The notes beneath the pieces are model-generated. The model was not told the DNA's origin and did not search any database. It worked only from the letters and a program-made list of their open reading frames with translations. The position numbers and the translations under genes are program-made. Positions 6,005 to 12,231 of a stretch of DNA of 13,433 nt are shown piece after piece (position 1 is the first letter of the stretch; the number at the start of each line of letters is the position of its first letter). The stretch is from positions 1-13,433 of the forward strand of contig SKOL01000526.1 of the NCBI GenBank assembly GCA_007120055.1, in the 5' to 3' direction. The DNA is from Anaerobacillus sp. (GTDB lineage: Bacteria > Bacillota > Bacilli > Bacillales_H > Anaerobacillaceae).

Positions 6005-6286
6005 ATGAACATTACTAACGAAGCAAAATCGTTCATTCAAGAAGTGCTTGAACAGAACAATGCAAAAGGAATTAAAGTAATTTTTGCAGGCATGGGTTGA
6101 GGTGGTCCAAAGTTAGGATTGTCTCTGGATGAGGCATCAGAAGAGGATATCGTTGAATCAATCAATGGTATTCAAGTAGCGTTTGAGAAAAGTATTGTTG
6201 AGCAAACAGAGGGGTTAACACTTGATTTCCAAGAAACTCCACAAGGTTCTGGACTTGTAATGGTTGGAGTTAATGATTGTTGTTAA
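6005..6286 (+). CDS. HesB/IscA-like selenoprotein (93 aa, in-frame UGA = Sec32)
   Basis: Small HesB/IscA-related protein of the HesB-like selenoprotein family (a TIGRFAM model for it exists, to my knowledge TIGR01911), linked to iron-sulfur cluster assembly or carriage in the cytoplasm. Reading from the ATG at 6005, with GAGGTGA (5994-6000) as ribosome binding site, the frame meets TGA at 6098-6100 and then continues to TAA at 6284 with clear family sequence on both sides: GIKVIFAGMG before it and GGPKLGLSLDEA after it. The TGA falls exactly where HesB/IscA proteins carry their first cluster-ligand cysteine. The protein ends DCC, matching the paired C-terminal ligand cysteines of the family (IscA ends with a Cys-x-Cys). 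A SECIS-like hairpin starts 4 nt after the TGA. Conventional gene finding sees only two short fragments. A terminator follows directly, so it is monocistronic. A nonsense-mutated pseudogene is the alternative, but the otherwise intact frame makes it unlikely. Confidence 0.88.
6105..6130 (+). promoter_or_regulatory. Bacterial SECIS-like hairpin for UGA recoding
   Basis: Within the coding sequence, GTCCA (6105-6109) pairs with TGGAT (6126-6130, one G-T), AG (6111-6112) with CT (6123-6124), and T6114 with G6121, leaving the apical loop AGGATT with G in the second position. The loop guanines are 16-17 nt downstream of the UGA, in the range known for bacterial SECIS elements, which require a guanine at the start of the loop for SelB binding. 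Pairing was judged by eye. Confidence 0.6.
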
Positions 6287-6294
6287 AAGTGTGC

Positions 6295-6325
6295 GGGCTG
6301 ACCTATTTACAGGTTAGCCCTTTCT
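6295..6325 (+). terminator. Rho-independent terminator after the selenoprotein gene
   Basis: GGGCTGACCT (6295-6304) and AGGTTAGCCC (6311-6320) form a 10-bp stem with one G-T pair and a 6-nt loop, followed by TTTCT. It lies 9 bp after the TAA, confirming that transcription is expected to run through the in-frame UGA to this stop codon. Confidence 0.85.
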
Positions 6326-6634
6326 CTATGACGGAAAGCCAAGCAAGTTTAATAAATGCATTATGAAATAATTGGTCTACAAACAATATTACGTTTCATT
6401 TAATCATTTATAATAAGCTTAAAATGTGTTATAGTTTTTAGTGGAACAGAACTTCGTTAGCCTCCAATTCCTCGAAAGTAGTTGTCTGCTCAATATTGAA
6501 TATAATAGTAGTTATATTGTTGTATAACAAGTATTTTATATACCTTAAGAAAGTTCAACTCAATAAAGGGTTAAAGTATAAGGAAAAACAAGCCTTTATC
6601 TTGGATTTACCGAAAAGTTAAGTTTTTCTTATTT
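6326..6634. other. AT-rich intergenic stretch, no gene recognised
   Basis: Both strands were checked. There is no ORF with a ribosome binding site, no tRNA (in particular no tRNA-Sec), and no known riboswitch. Noted only: an imperfect pairing of CAGAACTTCG (6447-6456) with CGAAAGT further on (6473-6479), and TATAAT at 6501-6506 without a usable -35. The promoter of the 55-residue gene must lie here or in repeat copy 2. Confidence 0.4.
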
Positions 6635-6752
6635 GAGTGAATTTCATAATCACCTAAAATGAGCCACATCACACAATATATAGTTTTCGGATGGTTTTGA
6701 CGCAACTGTATATTGTGCTTAGTTGCGAGAATAATGAATTATGAAATTCATT
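6635..6752. repeat. 118-bp palindromic (MITE-like) repeat, copy 2
   Basis: Same orientation and length as copy 1 at 5584-5701, about 88% identical. Here the terminal 13-bp inverted repeats are perfect (TGAATTTCATAAT at both ends), and the inner stem is extended to CACAATATATAGTT / AACTGTATATTGTG with one G-U pair, while the GCCAC / GTTGC pairing is weakened. It ends 26 bp before the start codon of the 55-residue gene, so it lies in that gene's 5' region, whereas copy 1 lies in a 3' UTR. Confidence 0.8.
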
Positions 6753-6778
6753 GATTTTAATTAGAAAGGGTTATGCTT

Positions 6779-6946
6779 ATGAAACATAAAGATTTTTTAA
6801 ACGAAGGAGATTTAAAAAAAGTAAAACGGTTACAAGAAAAGTTGAAAAAATCGAATTGTTACGATGAACGAAAACGGTTAGTTACGAAAAAAGCTTTAGT
6901 TATTGAAAAAGCAAGAGTTAATAAATCGAAACAAAAATCAGAATAG
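6779..6946 (+). CDS. Small basic hypothetical protein (55 aa)
   Basis: A 55-residue, strongly basic and hydrophilic protein, rich in Lys (MKHKDFLNEGDLKKVKRLQEKL...), with a likely amphipathic helix over residues 9-25 and a single Cys27. There is no membrane helix or signal peptide and I do not recognise a family. The ATG at 6779 is chosen over an in-frame ATG at 6773 because GAAAGGG (6764-6770) is then 8 nt away instead of 2. A very strong terminator follows 5 bp after the stop. Lys-rich proteins of this size often bind nucleic acid or ribosomes, but nothing specific supports that here. Confidence 0.55.
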   Translation: MKHKDFLNEGDLKKVKRLQEKLKKSNCYDERKRLVTKKALVIEKARVNKSKQKSE

Positions 6947-6951
6947 AAATG

Positions 6952-7030
6952 ATCCCTTTCAATAAATATAACTCCTCTAAAACGGGAAAGCTTATTTATA
7001 GAGCGTTATATTTATTGAAAGGGATTTTTT
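6952..7030 (+). terminator. Long inverted repeat acting as terminator
   Basis: A perfect 21-bp inverted repeat (6952-6972 against 7005-7025) encloses a 32-nt centre in which CTCTA and TAGAG can also pair. The right arm runs into TTTTTT. Its position after the 55-residue gene and before deoD fits a terminator. The arms are much longer than normal terminators, which suggests a mobile or selfish origin. Confidence 0.75.
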
Positions 7031-7097
7031 ATTGTGAAAAAACGTTAAATTTTTGATTAAAAATCTTTAATGTGTTAAATTGACACGTACATTTTTT

Positions 7098-7130
7098 TTA
7101 GAGTTAAAGCAAAAGTGCAATTAACTCTAA
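7098..7130. promoter_or_regulatory. Perfect 10-bp inverted repeat in the deoD upstream region
   Basis: TTAGAGTTAA (7098-7107) and TTAACTCTAA (7121-7130) are perfect complements 13 nt apart. They lie 12 bp downstream of a perfect -35 hexamer TTGACA (7080-7085) whose -10 is unclear, so the dyad may be a repressor operator over the start site or a 5' UTR hairpin. It does not resemble a PurR box. Confidence 0.4.
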
Positions 7131-7164
7131 TAGAAAAAGTTTAATATTCAAGGAGGAAGTAAAA

Positions 7165-7872
7165 ATGAGTGTACATATCGGTGCAAAAGAAAATGAAATT
7201 GCAGAATCAATATTATTACCAGGAGATCCACTACGAGCAAAGTATATTGCTGAAAATTTTTTAGAGGATGCAAAATGTTATAACGAAGTTCGAGGTATGT
7301 TAGGGTTTACTGGGACATATAAAGGAAAGCGCGTATCAGTTCAAGGAACTGGAATGGGAATTCCTTCGATTTCTATTTATGCTCAAGAGCTTATTCAAAG
7401 CTATGGAGTAAAAAATTTAATTCGTGTTGGAACTTGTGGTGCTATTCAAGAAGACGTGAAAGTAAGAGATTTAATTCTTGCTATGAGTGCCTCAACGGAT
7501 TCAGCTGTAAATCGAATTCGTTTTAAAGGAATTGATTTTGCTCCTACAGCGAACTTCGATTTATTAAAAACGGCTTATGATATCGCTATAGAACGAGGTA
7601 AACAAATTAATGTTGGTAACGTCTTTACGGGTGATACGTTTTATAATGAAGATAAAGAAGCGGTTCAAAATTGGGCAAATCATGGTATTTTAGCGCTTGA
7701 GATGGAAACCGCAGCACTTTATACGTTAGCTGCGAAGTTCGGCGTGAAGGCCTTATCGGTTTTAACAGTAAGTGACCATGTTATCACAGGAGAAGAGACG
7801 TCTTCAGAAGAACGCCAAAAAACATTTGGGGAAATGGTAGAAATCGCTTTAGATACAGCGATTAAATTTTAA
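7165..7872 (+). CDS. deoD: Purine nucleoside phosphorylase, DeoD type
   Basis: Cytosolic hexameric-type purine nucleoside phosphorylase of 235 residues, cleaving purine (deoxy)ribonucleosides with phosphate to base plus (deoxy)ribose-1-phosphate in purine salvage. Active-site residues align one-to-one with the E. coli DeoD numbering: His4 (MSVHIGA), Gly20, Arg24 in [11 protein letters not shown] and Arg43 in NEVRGMLG; Arg87-type phosphate contact in IRVGTCGAI; Glu179-Met180-Glu181 in LEMETAAL; Ser203-Asp204 in VSDH. AAGGAGG lies 8 nt before the ATG. It appears monocistronic here, without the deoC/pdp/drm neighbours often seen with deo genes. A 10-bp dyad lies upstream and a repeat cluster downstream. 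Confidence 0.96.
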   Translation: MSVHIGAKENEIAESILLPGDPLRAKYIAENFLEDAKCYNEVRGMLGFTGTYKGKRVSVQGTGMGIPSISIYAQELIQSYGVKNLIRVGTCGAIQEDVKVRDLILAMSASTDSAVNRIRFKGIDFAPTANFDLLKTAYDIAIERGKQINVGNVFTGDTFYNEDKEAVQNWANHGILALEMETAALYTLAAKFGVKALSVLTVSDHVITGEETSSEERQKTFGEMVEIALDTAIKF

Positions 7873-7904
7873 AAGCCAGGTCTAGGGTCAAGCGAGGGCA
7901 GCTT

Positions 7905-8150
7905 TGCGGACATCACATCCGTTATTTTTGAAAAAAGCAGTCATATCGATGTGCTAACGGACATACGTTCCCTTAATTAAGGTAAATAAGGGTATTGTTT
8001 CTTTAAATTAAGTCAATAACGGAACGTATGTCCTGTAATTATATAACGAGGGTTTTGTAGTATATAAAGGAACATACGTCCGTTAAAAATTTTTGATAGT
8101 AAAATGGGGCTACCTGTTTTTGGTCTCGCTCCGCAAAAGAGCTAGTATCT
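7905..8150. repeat. Cluster of palindromic GGACATACGTTCC-type repeats
   Basis: Related short units occur in both orientations: CGGACATCACATCCGTTA (7908-7925), CGGACATACGTTCCCTTA (7958-7975), GGAACGTATGTCC (8021-8033) and GGAACATACGTCCGTTAA (8069-8086). The second and third are an exact 13-bp inverted pair, with a CCTTAATTAAGG palindrome (7971-7982) inside. The outermost parts also contain an inverted pair: TTTGCGGA at about 7904-7911 and TCCGCAAA at about 8131-8138. The block is non-coding and looks like a REP-like or MITE-like element. Its first hairpin followed by TTATTTTT may terminate deoD. Confidence 0.7.
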
Positions 8151-8172
8151 CAAAGTCATCCAATCATACCGA

Positions 8173-8292
8173 CTATAAAAACAATTTAAACCCCATACCC
8201 ACTAGCCCGACAACTGTTACATAAAGCCATAATTTCAATTTGGAGAGTTTTTTTTCGACAGTTTCATTCGTTACTAGATCCTCTTGAACCGT
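8173..8292 (-). other. Short open frame with hydrophobic end, no start codon
   Basis: On the minus strand a frame overlapping the end of the ATP-grasp gene reads VQEDLVTNETVEKKLSKL and then a membrane-like LWLYVTVVGLVGMGFKLFL before a TAG at 8173. It looks protein-like (charged amphipathic segment then one membrane helix), but there is no ATG, GTG or TTG at its head, only a TGA just upstream. It may be a gene remnant or chance. Confidence 0.2.
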
Positions 8293-9077
8293 TCAAGAAA
8301 TGCTTCACGATATAGCTGTGCAACTTTTTCTTCTCGGTTTTCATTATTTTTACAATACTCATCAAGCATCACTTGTTCATTTACTTCCAATACGCGTAAA
8401 CCCGAGGTTGTTTCAAGTATATCGATCGAGCAAAAGTCTAGTTCCATTGCTTTAGCTACTTTGCTAGCTATTTCTGATAGCTGAGGAATTTTTGTTGGCT
8501 CGACGTCTTTTGAAAGTGCGCCACTGATTAAATTATGTTTCCATGACCTCGTTCGCTCTTTCGCTAATAAAAGTTTAGGTTCTCCGAGGAGTGTCACAAT
8601 TCGATATTCAAATATAGCTTCATAATAAGGACTGATAGAGGCATTGGCTTGTAGAGAGAATATCGATTGTAGTTGCTTATTTAATTCTACAATATCGCTA
8701 ATTTTGTATACATTATTTCCTTGCGACCCGTTATCTTGTTTTAAGACGACCGTCTCTCCCCATTGATAAAATAATTCTCTCGCTAATTGAAATGAGTCTC
8801 CAGAAATAAATCTTGAGTTGCTATTCATAATGAATACATGTTCAATCGCCGGTATTTTTTCTCGCTTGAGCGTAGCATAAGTTGCAGACTTACTCATTGC
8901 TACCTTAGCAGCGGATGCATTATTGAGACCGATTTCTACATCATGCATAATAAATGACTTTAGATCTTGTTTTAAATGTGCCCGATATAAATAGTCCGTA
9001 GCAATTTCCTCGAAGCTTATGTCGTCTTTATTTACAGATTGTTGAATTAAAGCTAAATATCTTCTTTTAGTCATCAT
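8274..9077 (-). CDS. RimK-like ATP-grasp ligase, substrate unknown (267 aa)
   Basis: ATP-grasp fold enzyme, a class that joins a carboxylate to an amine or thiol via an acyl-phosphate. The visible landmarks are Lys113 and the Gly-rich ATP loop in VLKQDNGSQGNNV (111-123), the acidic strand FEYRIVTLLG (156-165), RSWKHNLISGA (178-187), which matches the RimK-type W-x-x-N-L-x-x-G-A motif, and the metal ligands Asp219 (SIDIL), Glu231 and Asn233 (LEVNEQ). YheC/YheD-type spore-associated ATP-grasp proteins of Bacillus are another possible relative. The start at 9077 is chosen because AAGGGAG lies 5 nt upstream; an ATG six codons further up falls on that Shine-Dalgarno side and lacks its own. It is a lone gene with no obvious peptide substrate beside it. 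Confidence 0.75.
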   Translation of the reverse strand: MMTKRRYLALIQQSVNKDDISFEEIATDYLYRAHLKQDLKSFIMHDVEIGLNNASAAKVAMSKSATYATLKREKIPAIEHVFIMNSNSRFISGDSFQLARELFYQWGETVVLKQDNGSQGNNVYKISDIVELNKQLQSIFSLQANASISPYYEAIFEYRIVTLLGEPKLLLAKERTRSWKHNLISGALSKDVEPTKIPQLSEIASKVAKAMELDFCSIDILETTSGLRVLEVNEQVMLDEYCKNNENREEKVAQLYREAFLERFKRI

Positions 9078-9105
9078 TTTTTCTCCCTTAATCATTTATA
9101 ACTTT

Positions 9106-9144
9106 ATTATATCTTAAAAGGGTTTGTTTGCTTAATTAAACAAA
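9106..9144 (-). promoter_or_regulatory. Promoter region and dyad of the ATP-grasp gene
   Basis: On the minus strand a perfect TATAAT (9106-9111) lies about 30 bp before the start codon. Its -35 is poor, but that region coincides with the inverted repeat TTTGTTT / AAACAAA (9123-9129, 9138-9144), which could be an operator or activator site. Confidence 0.4.
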
Positions 9145-9191
9145 GCTAATGAAAAATCTAAAAAAAAATTTAAAAAATTTCAAAAAAGATA

Positions 9192-9220
9192 TTTAAAATT
9201 TTAAATATTTAGAATATAAT
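9192..9220 (+). promoter_or_regulatory. Sigma-A promoter of the acyl-CoA catabolic operon
   Basis: TTTAAA (9192-9197, 4 of 6), a 17-bp spacer and a perfect TATAAT (9215-9220), about 105 bp before the first gene of the operon. Confidence 0.5.
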
Positions 9221-9248
9221 AAAAGCGTAGTTAAGATTTAATGTCAGC

Positions 9249-9266
9249 TGAGCGATTGTTCATTTA
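9249..9266. promoter_or_regulatory. Possible FadR-type operator
   Basis: TGAGCGATTGTTCATTTA fits the B. subtilis FadR consensus (TGAATGANTANTCATTCA) at about 13 of 18 positions. It lies about 20 bp downstream of the predicted transcription start, where a TetR-family repressor would block a fatty-acid degradation operon until long-chain acyl-CoA releases it. Confidence 0.4.
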
Positions 9267-9326
9267 TATTTTTTTAAGTAAATAGGTAACCAGTTACATT
9301 TATTTTATTATAAGGGGGAGTATATG

Positions 9327-10469
9327 ATGAATTTTGAATTAACGAAAGAACAGCAAATGATTAAGGAAATGGTGAGAGACTTTGCTAAAAATGAAATTGC
9401 ACCTATGGCTGAGGAATTAGACAAAACAGAGAAATTCCCTATTGAAACATTTAAGAAAATGGGAGAGCTTGGACTCATGGGAATTCCATTTCCAGAACAA
9501 TATGGTGGATCGGGTGGAGACACTATTTCTTACATTTTGGCTGTTGAAGAAATTGGGAAAGCGTGTGGAAGCACTGGTTTAAGTTATGCTGCAGCAATTT
9601 CTTTAGGTGCTAGTCCACTTTACTTTTTCGGGACTGAGGAACAAAAGCAAGAACATCTAGTACCACTTGCTTCAGGAAAGTCACTAGGAGCTTTCGGTTT
9701 AACAGAGCCAAATGCTGGATCAGATGCTGGTGGAACGCAAACGAAGGCGGTTGTTGATGGTGATGATTTTGTCATTAATGGTGAAAAGTGTTGGATTACG
9801 AATGCTGGTTTTGCTCGTACGGTAACGGTTACGGCAGTAACTGGGAAAGATGAGCGCGGGAAAAACATTATTTCGGCGATTATCGTTCCAACAGATACAC
9901 CAGGTTTTACAATTAATAGTAATTACGAAAAGATGGGAGTTCGTGGTTCAAATACTTCAGAGTTAGTTTTAGAAGATGTACGTGTACCAAGAACAAATTT
10001 ACTTGGTGATCCACAAAAAGGTTTCGGACAGTTTCTTTATACATTAGACGGTGGAAGAATTTCAATTGCATCGTTAGCGGTAGGAATTGCTCAAGCTGCA
10101 TATGAGGCAGCCTTAAAATATTCCCAAGAAAGAAAGCAATTCGGAAAAACACTTTCTAGTTTCCAGGCGACGCAATTTAAACTTGCCGACATGGCAATGG
10201 AAATTGATTTAGCTAGAAATGCGGTGCTAAAAGCTGCATGGCTTAAAGATAATGATAAACCGTTTAAAAAAGAAGCAGCTTTTGCAAAGTTATTTGCTTC
10301 TGAAATGGCAACTCGCGTTTGTAATCAAGCAATTCAAATCCACGGTGGTTACGGTTACATGAGAGAGTATCATGTTGAACGTTATTTACGAGATGTAAAA
10401 CTGATGGAAATTGGTGAAGGCACATCGGAAATTCAAAGAATAGTTATTGCTCGTCAACTTCTTTCATAA
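9327..10469 (+). CDS. yngJ: Acyl-CoA dehydrogenase (YngJ-like, short/branched-chain)
   Basis: FAD-dependent acyl-CoA dehydrogenase of 380 residues, introducing the alpha-beta double bond in an acyl-CoA and passing electrons to ETF. It contains both family signatures: GLTEPNAGSDAGG (124-136) and the C-terminal QIHGGYGYMREYHVERYLRD (337-356). The FAD-contacting CWITNAGFA and the catalytic base Glu364 in IGEGTSEIQR are intact; glutamate here is typical of short- and medium-chain enzymes. The ATG at 9327 is preferred over the adjacent ATG at 9324 because AAGGGGGAG (9312-9320) is otherwise only 3 nt away. It is the first gene of an operon with an acyl-CoA synthetase and a biotin carboxylase, the yngJ-yngI-yngH order of B. 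subtilis, so an isovaleryl-CoA-type substrate in leucine breakdown is likely. The exact substrate is inferred. Confidence 0.92.
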   Translation: MNFELTKEQQMIKEMVRDFAKNEIAPMAEELDKTEKFPIETFKKMGELGLMGIPFPEQYGGSGGDTISYILAVEEIGKACGSTGLSYAAAISLGASPLYFFGTEEQKQEHLVPLASGKSLGAFGLTEPNAGSDAGGTQTKAVVDGDDFVINGEKCWITNAGFARTVTVTAVTGKDERGKNIISAIIVPTDTPGFTINSNYEKMGVRGSNTSELVLEDVRVPRTNLLGDPQKGFGQFLYTLDGGRISIASLAVGIAQAAYEAALKYSQERKQFGKTLSSFQATQFKLADMAMEIDLARNAVLKAAWLKDNDKPFKKEAAFAKLFASEMATRVCNQAIQIHGGYGYMREYHVERYLRDVKLMEIGEGTSEIQRIVIARQLLS

Positions 10470-10542
10470 AGTAAAGATAGAACTGTTGTCCATTAGTAGA
10501 GAGAACGAATATAATTCTTTAATGTTTACGAGGAGGATTAGA

Positions 10543-12186
10543 ATGGCGGAAGAAATTAAATTAACGATCGGTCAGTTGCTTGATGATGTAGCGAGTAAAA
10601 ATCCTGATAGGGATGCGCTAGTTTATCCAGATAGAGGTTTAAGGTTATCTTACGAACAGTTTAATAATCATTGTATTGACGTTGCCAAAGGCTTAATGAA
10701 GTTAGGGATAAAAAAAGGTGAACATGTTGCTATATGGGCGACCAATCGGCCAGAGTGGCTTTCTTGTCAATTTTCGACAGGCAAAATGGGTGCAGTATTA
10801 GTAACGGTTAATACAAATTATCGAACAGCAGAATTAGAATATTTACTAAAGCAATCAGACTCTACAACGTTAATTTTGATGGAGCAATATAGGGATGCGT
10901 CCTACATTGATATGCTCTATGAAATTGTTCCGGAATTAAAAACAGCCGTTCCAGGGAAGTTAAACTCCAAAAAATTACCTCATCTAAAGAATGTTATAGT
11001 ACTAGGGGATAAAAGATACCCGGGAACATTTTTATGGGACGATGTACTTTCGATGAAAGACGATGTTACAGATGAGGAATTTAATAAAAGAATGGATTCT
11101 CTTGATATTCATGATCCGATTAATATGCAATACACATCGGGAACGACAGGATTTCCTAAAGGGGTCATGCTAACTCACAATAATATTATTAACAATGCTA
11201 GAAATATAGCGGAATGTATGAATTTAAGCGCAGAAGACCGAATGTGTATTCCTGTACCGTTTTTCCATTGTTTCGGTTGTGTACTTGGGACACTTGCTTG
11301 CGTTTCTGTCGGCGCTACAATGGTACCCGTACAAGAGTTTAATGTCAAAGAAGTATTAACTGCTGTTGAAAAAGAGCGTTGTACAGCACTTCATGGTGTT
11401 CCGACGATGTTTATCGCTGAATTAAATGACCCTGACTTCGATAAGTATGATTTATCGAGCCTACGTACAGGGATTATGGCGGGTTCACCATGTCCAATTG
11501 AAGTAATGAAAGCAGTTGTTAACAAAATGGGAGCCTCTGAAATTACGATCGCTTATGGACAGACGGAGTCTTCACCGGTGATTACGCAAACGAGAACGAA
11601 CGATCCAATTGAATTAAGAGTTTCTTCGGTCGGTAGGGCGCTTCCGAATGTCGAAGTGAAGATCGTTGATCCAGCGACAAACGAAGAAGTTGATCGTGGT
11701 GTTCAAGGTGAGCTATGTACGAAAGGCTACCACGTCATGAAAGGATATTATAAAAATCCAGAAGCAACAGCAAATGCGATTGACAATGATGGCTGGCTTC
11801 ATACCGGCGATTTAGCAGTTATGGATGAAAATGGCTATTGTAAAATCACCGGTCGCTTAAAAGATATGATTATTCGCGGCGGTGAAAATATTTATCCACG
11901 AGAAATTGAGGAGTTTTTATATTTACATCCGAAAGTTTTGGATGTTCAAGTCGTAGGCGTTCCTCATGAAAAATTTGGAGAAGAGGTTGTTGCTTGGATT
12001 CAACTTAAAGAAGGAGAAACAGCAACAGTTGAAGAAATTCGAGAGTTTTGTTTAGGAAAGATTGCGAGATATAAAGTTCCAAAACATATCGCATTTTGTG
12101 ACAGTTATCCGATGACTGCATCTGGTAAAATTCAAAAATATAAATTAAGAGAACAGTCTATGGAGTTAATAAAATTATCAAAATAA
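10543..12186 (+). CDS. yngI: Acyl-CoA synthetase (YngI-like, AMP-binding)
   Basis: Adenylate-forming acyl-CoA ligase of 547 residues that activates a carboxylic acid with ATP and CoA. The motifs are all present: P-loop YTSGTTGFPKGVMLTH (197-212), YGQTE (338-342), the TGD adenosine-contact motif (Asp423) in DGWLHTGDLAVMDENGY, the hinge GRLKDMIIRGGENIYPREIE, and catalytic Lys529 in SGKIQKYKLRE. The start is the ATG at 10543 (MAEEIKLTIGQ) with AGGAGG 6 nt upstream; an upstream in-frame ATG at 10447 would overlap yngJ and add residues without family resemblance. It is 73 bp after yngJ with no terminator between them, so it is cotranscribed. Family resemblance is to medium/long-chain fatty-acid ligases; the exact acid is unknown. 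Confidence 0.93.
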   Translation: MAEEIKLTIGQLLDDVASKNPDRDALVYPDRGLRLSYEQFNNHCIDVAKGLMKLGIKKGEHVAIWATNRPEWLSCQFSTGKMGAVLVTVNTNYRTAELEYLLKQSDSTTLILMEQYRDASYIDMLYEIVPELKTAVPGKLNSKKLPHLKNVIVLGDKRYPGTFLWDDVLSMKDDVTDEEFNKRMDSLDIHDPINMQYTSGTTGFPKGVMLTHNNIINNARNIAECMNLSAEDRMCIPVPFFHCFGCVLGTLACVSVGATMVPVQEFNVKEVLTAVEKERCTALHGVPTMFIAELNDPDFDKYDLSSLRTGIMAGSPCPIEVMKAVVNKMGASEITIAYGQTESSPVITQTRTNDPIELRVSSVGRALPNVEVKIVDPATNEEVDRGVQGELCTKGYHVMKGYYKNPEATANAIDNDGWLHTGDLAVMDENGYCKITGRLKDMIIRGGENIYPREIEEFLYLHPKVLDVQVVGVPHEKFGEEVVAWIQLKEGETATVEEIREFCLGKIARYKVPKHIAFCDSYPMTASGKIQKYKLREQSMELIKLSK

Positions 12187-12231
12187 AAGGAATAAGTTGG
12201 ATAAAAGTAGAATTCTTTAAGGGGTGAGTCG

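Noticed and set aside
6005..6100. TGA at codon 32 as a true stop or pseudogene mutation
   Set aside because: The downstream frame is intact for 61 more codons with family motifs, the TGA sits on the conserved ligand position, a SECIS-like hairpin follows, and the terminator lies after the distal TAA.
6326..6634. A tRNA-Sec or other RNA gene near the selenoprotein
   Set aside because: No acceptor/T-arm pattern, no GGTTCGA-type T loop and no UCA anticodon arm could be found on either strand.
5584..6752. Composite transposon carrying the selenoprotein gene
   Set aside because: The flanking 118-bp repeats are non-coding, no transposase is present, and no target duplication around the whole segment is visible; independent repeat copies are simpler.
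10447..10542. Longer N-terminus for the acyl-CoA synthetase
   Set aside because: It overlaps the end of yngJ, lacks a ribosome binding site, and the added residues do not look like the family; the ATG at 10543 has a strong AGGAGG.
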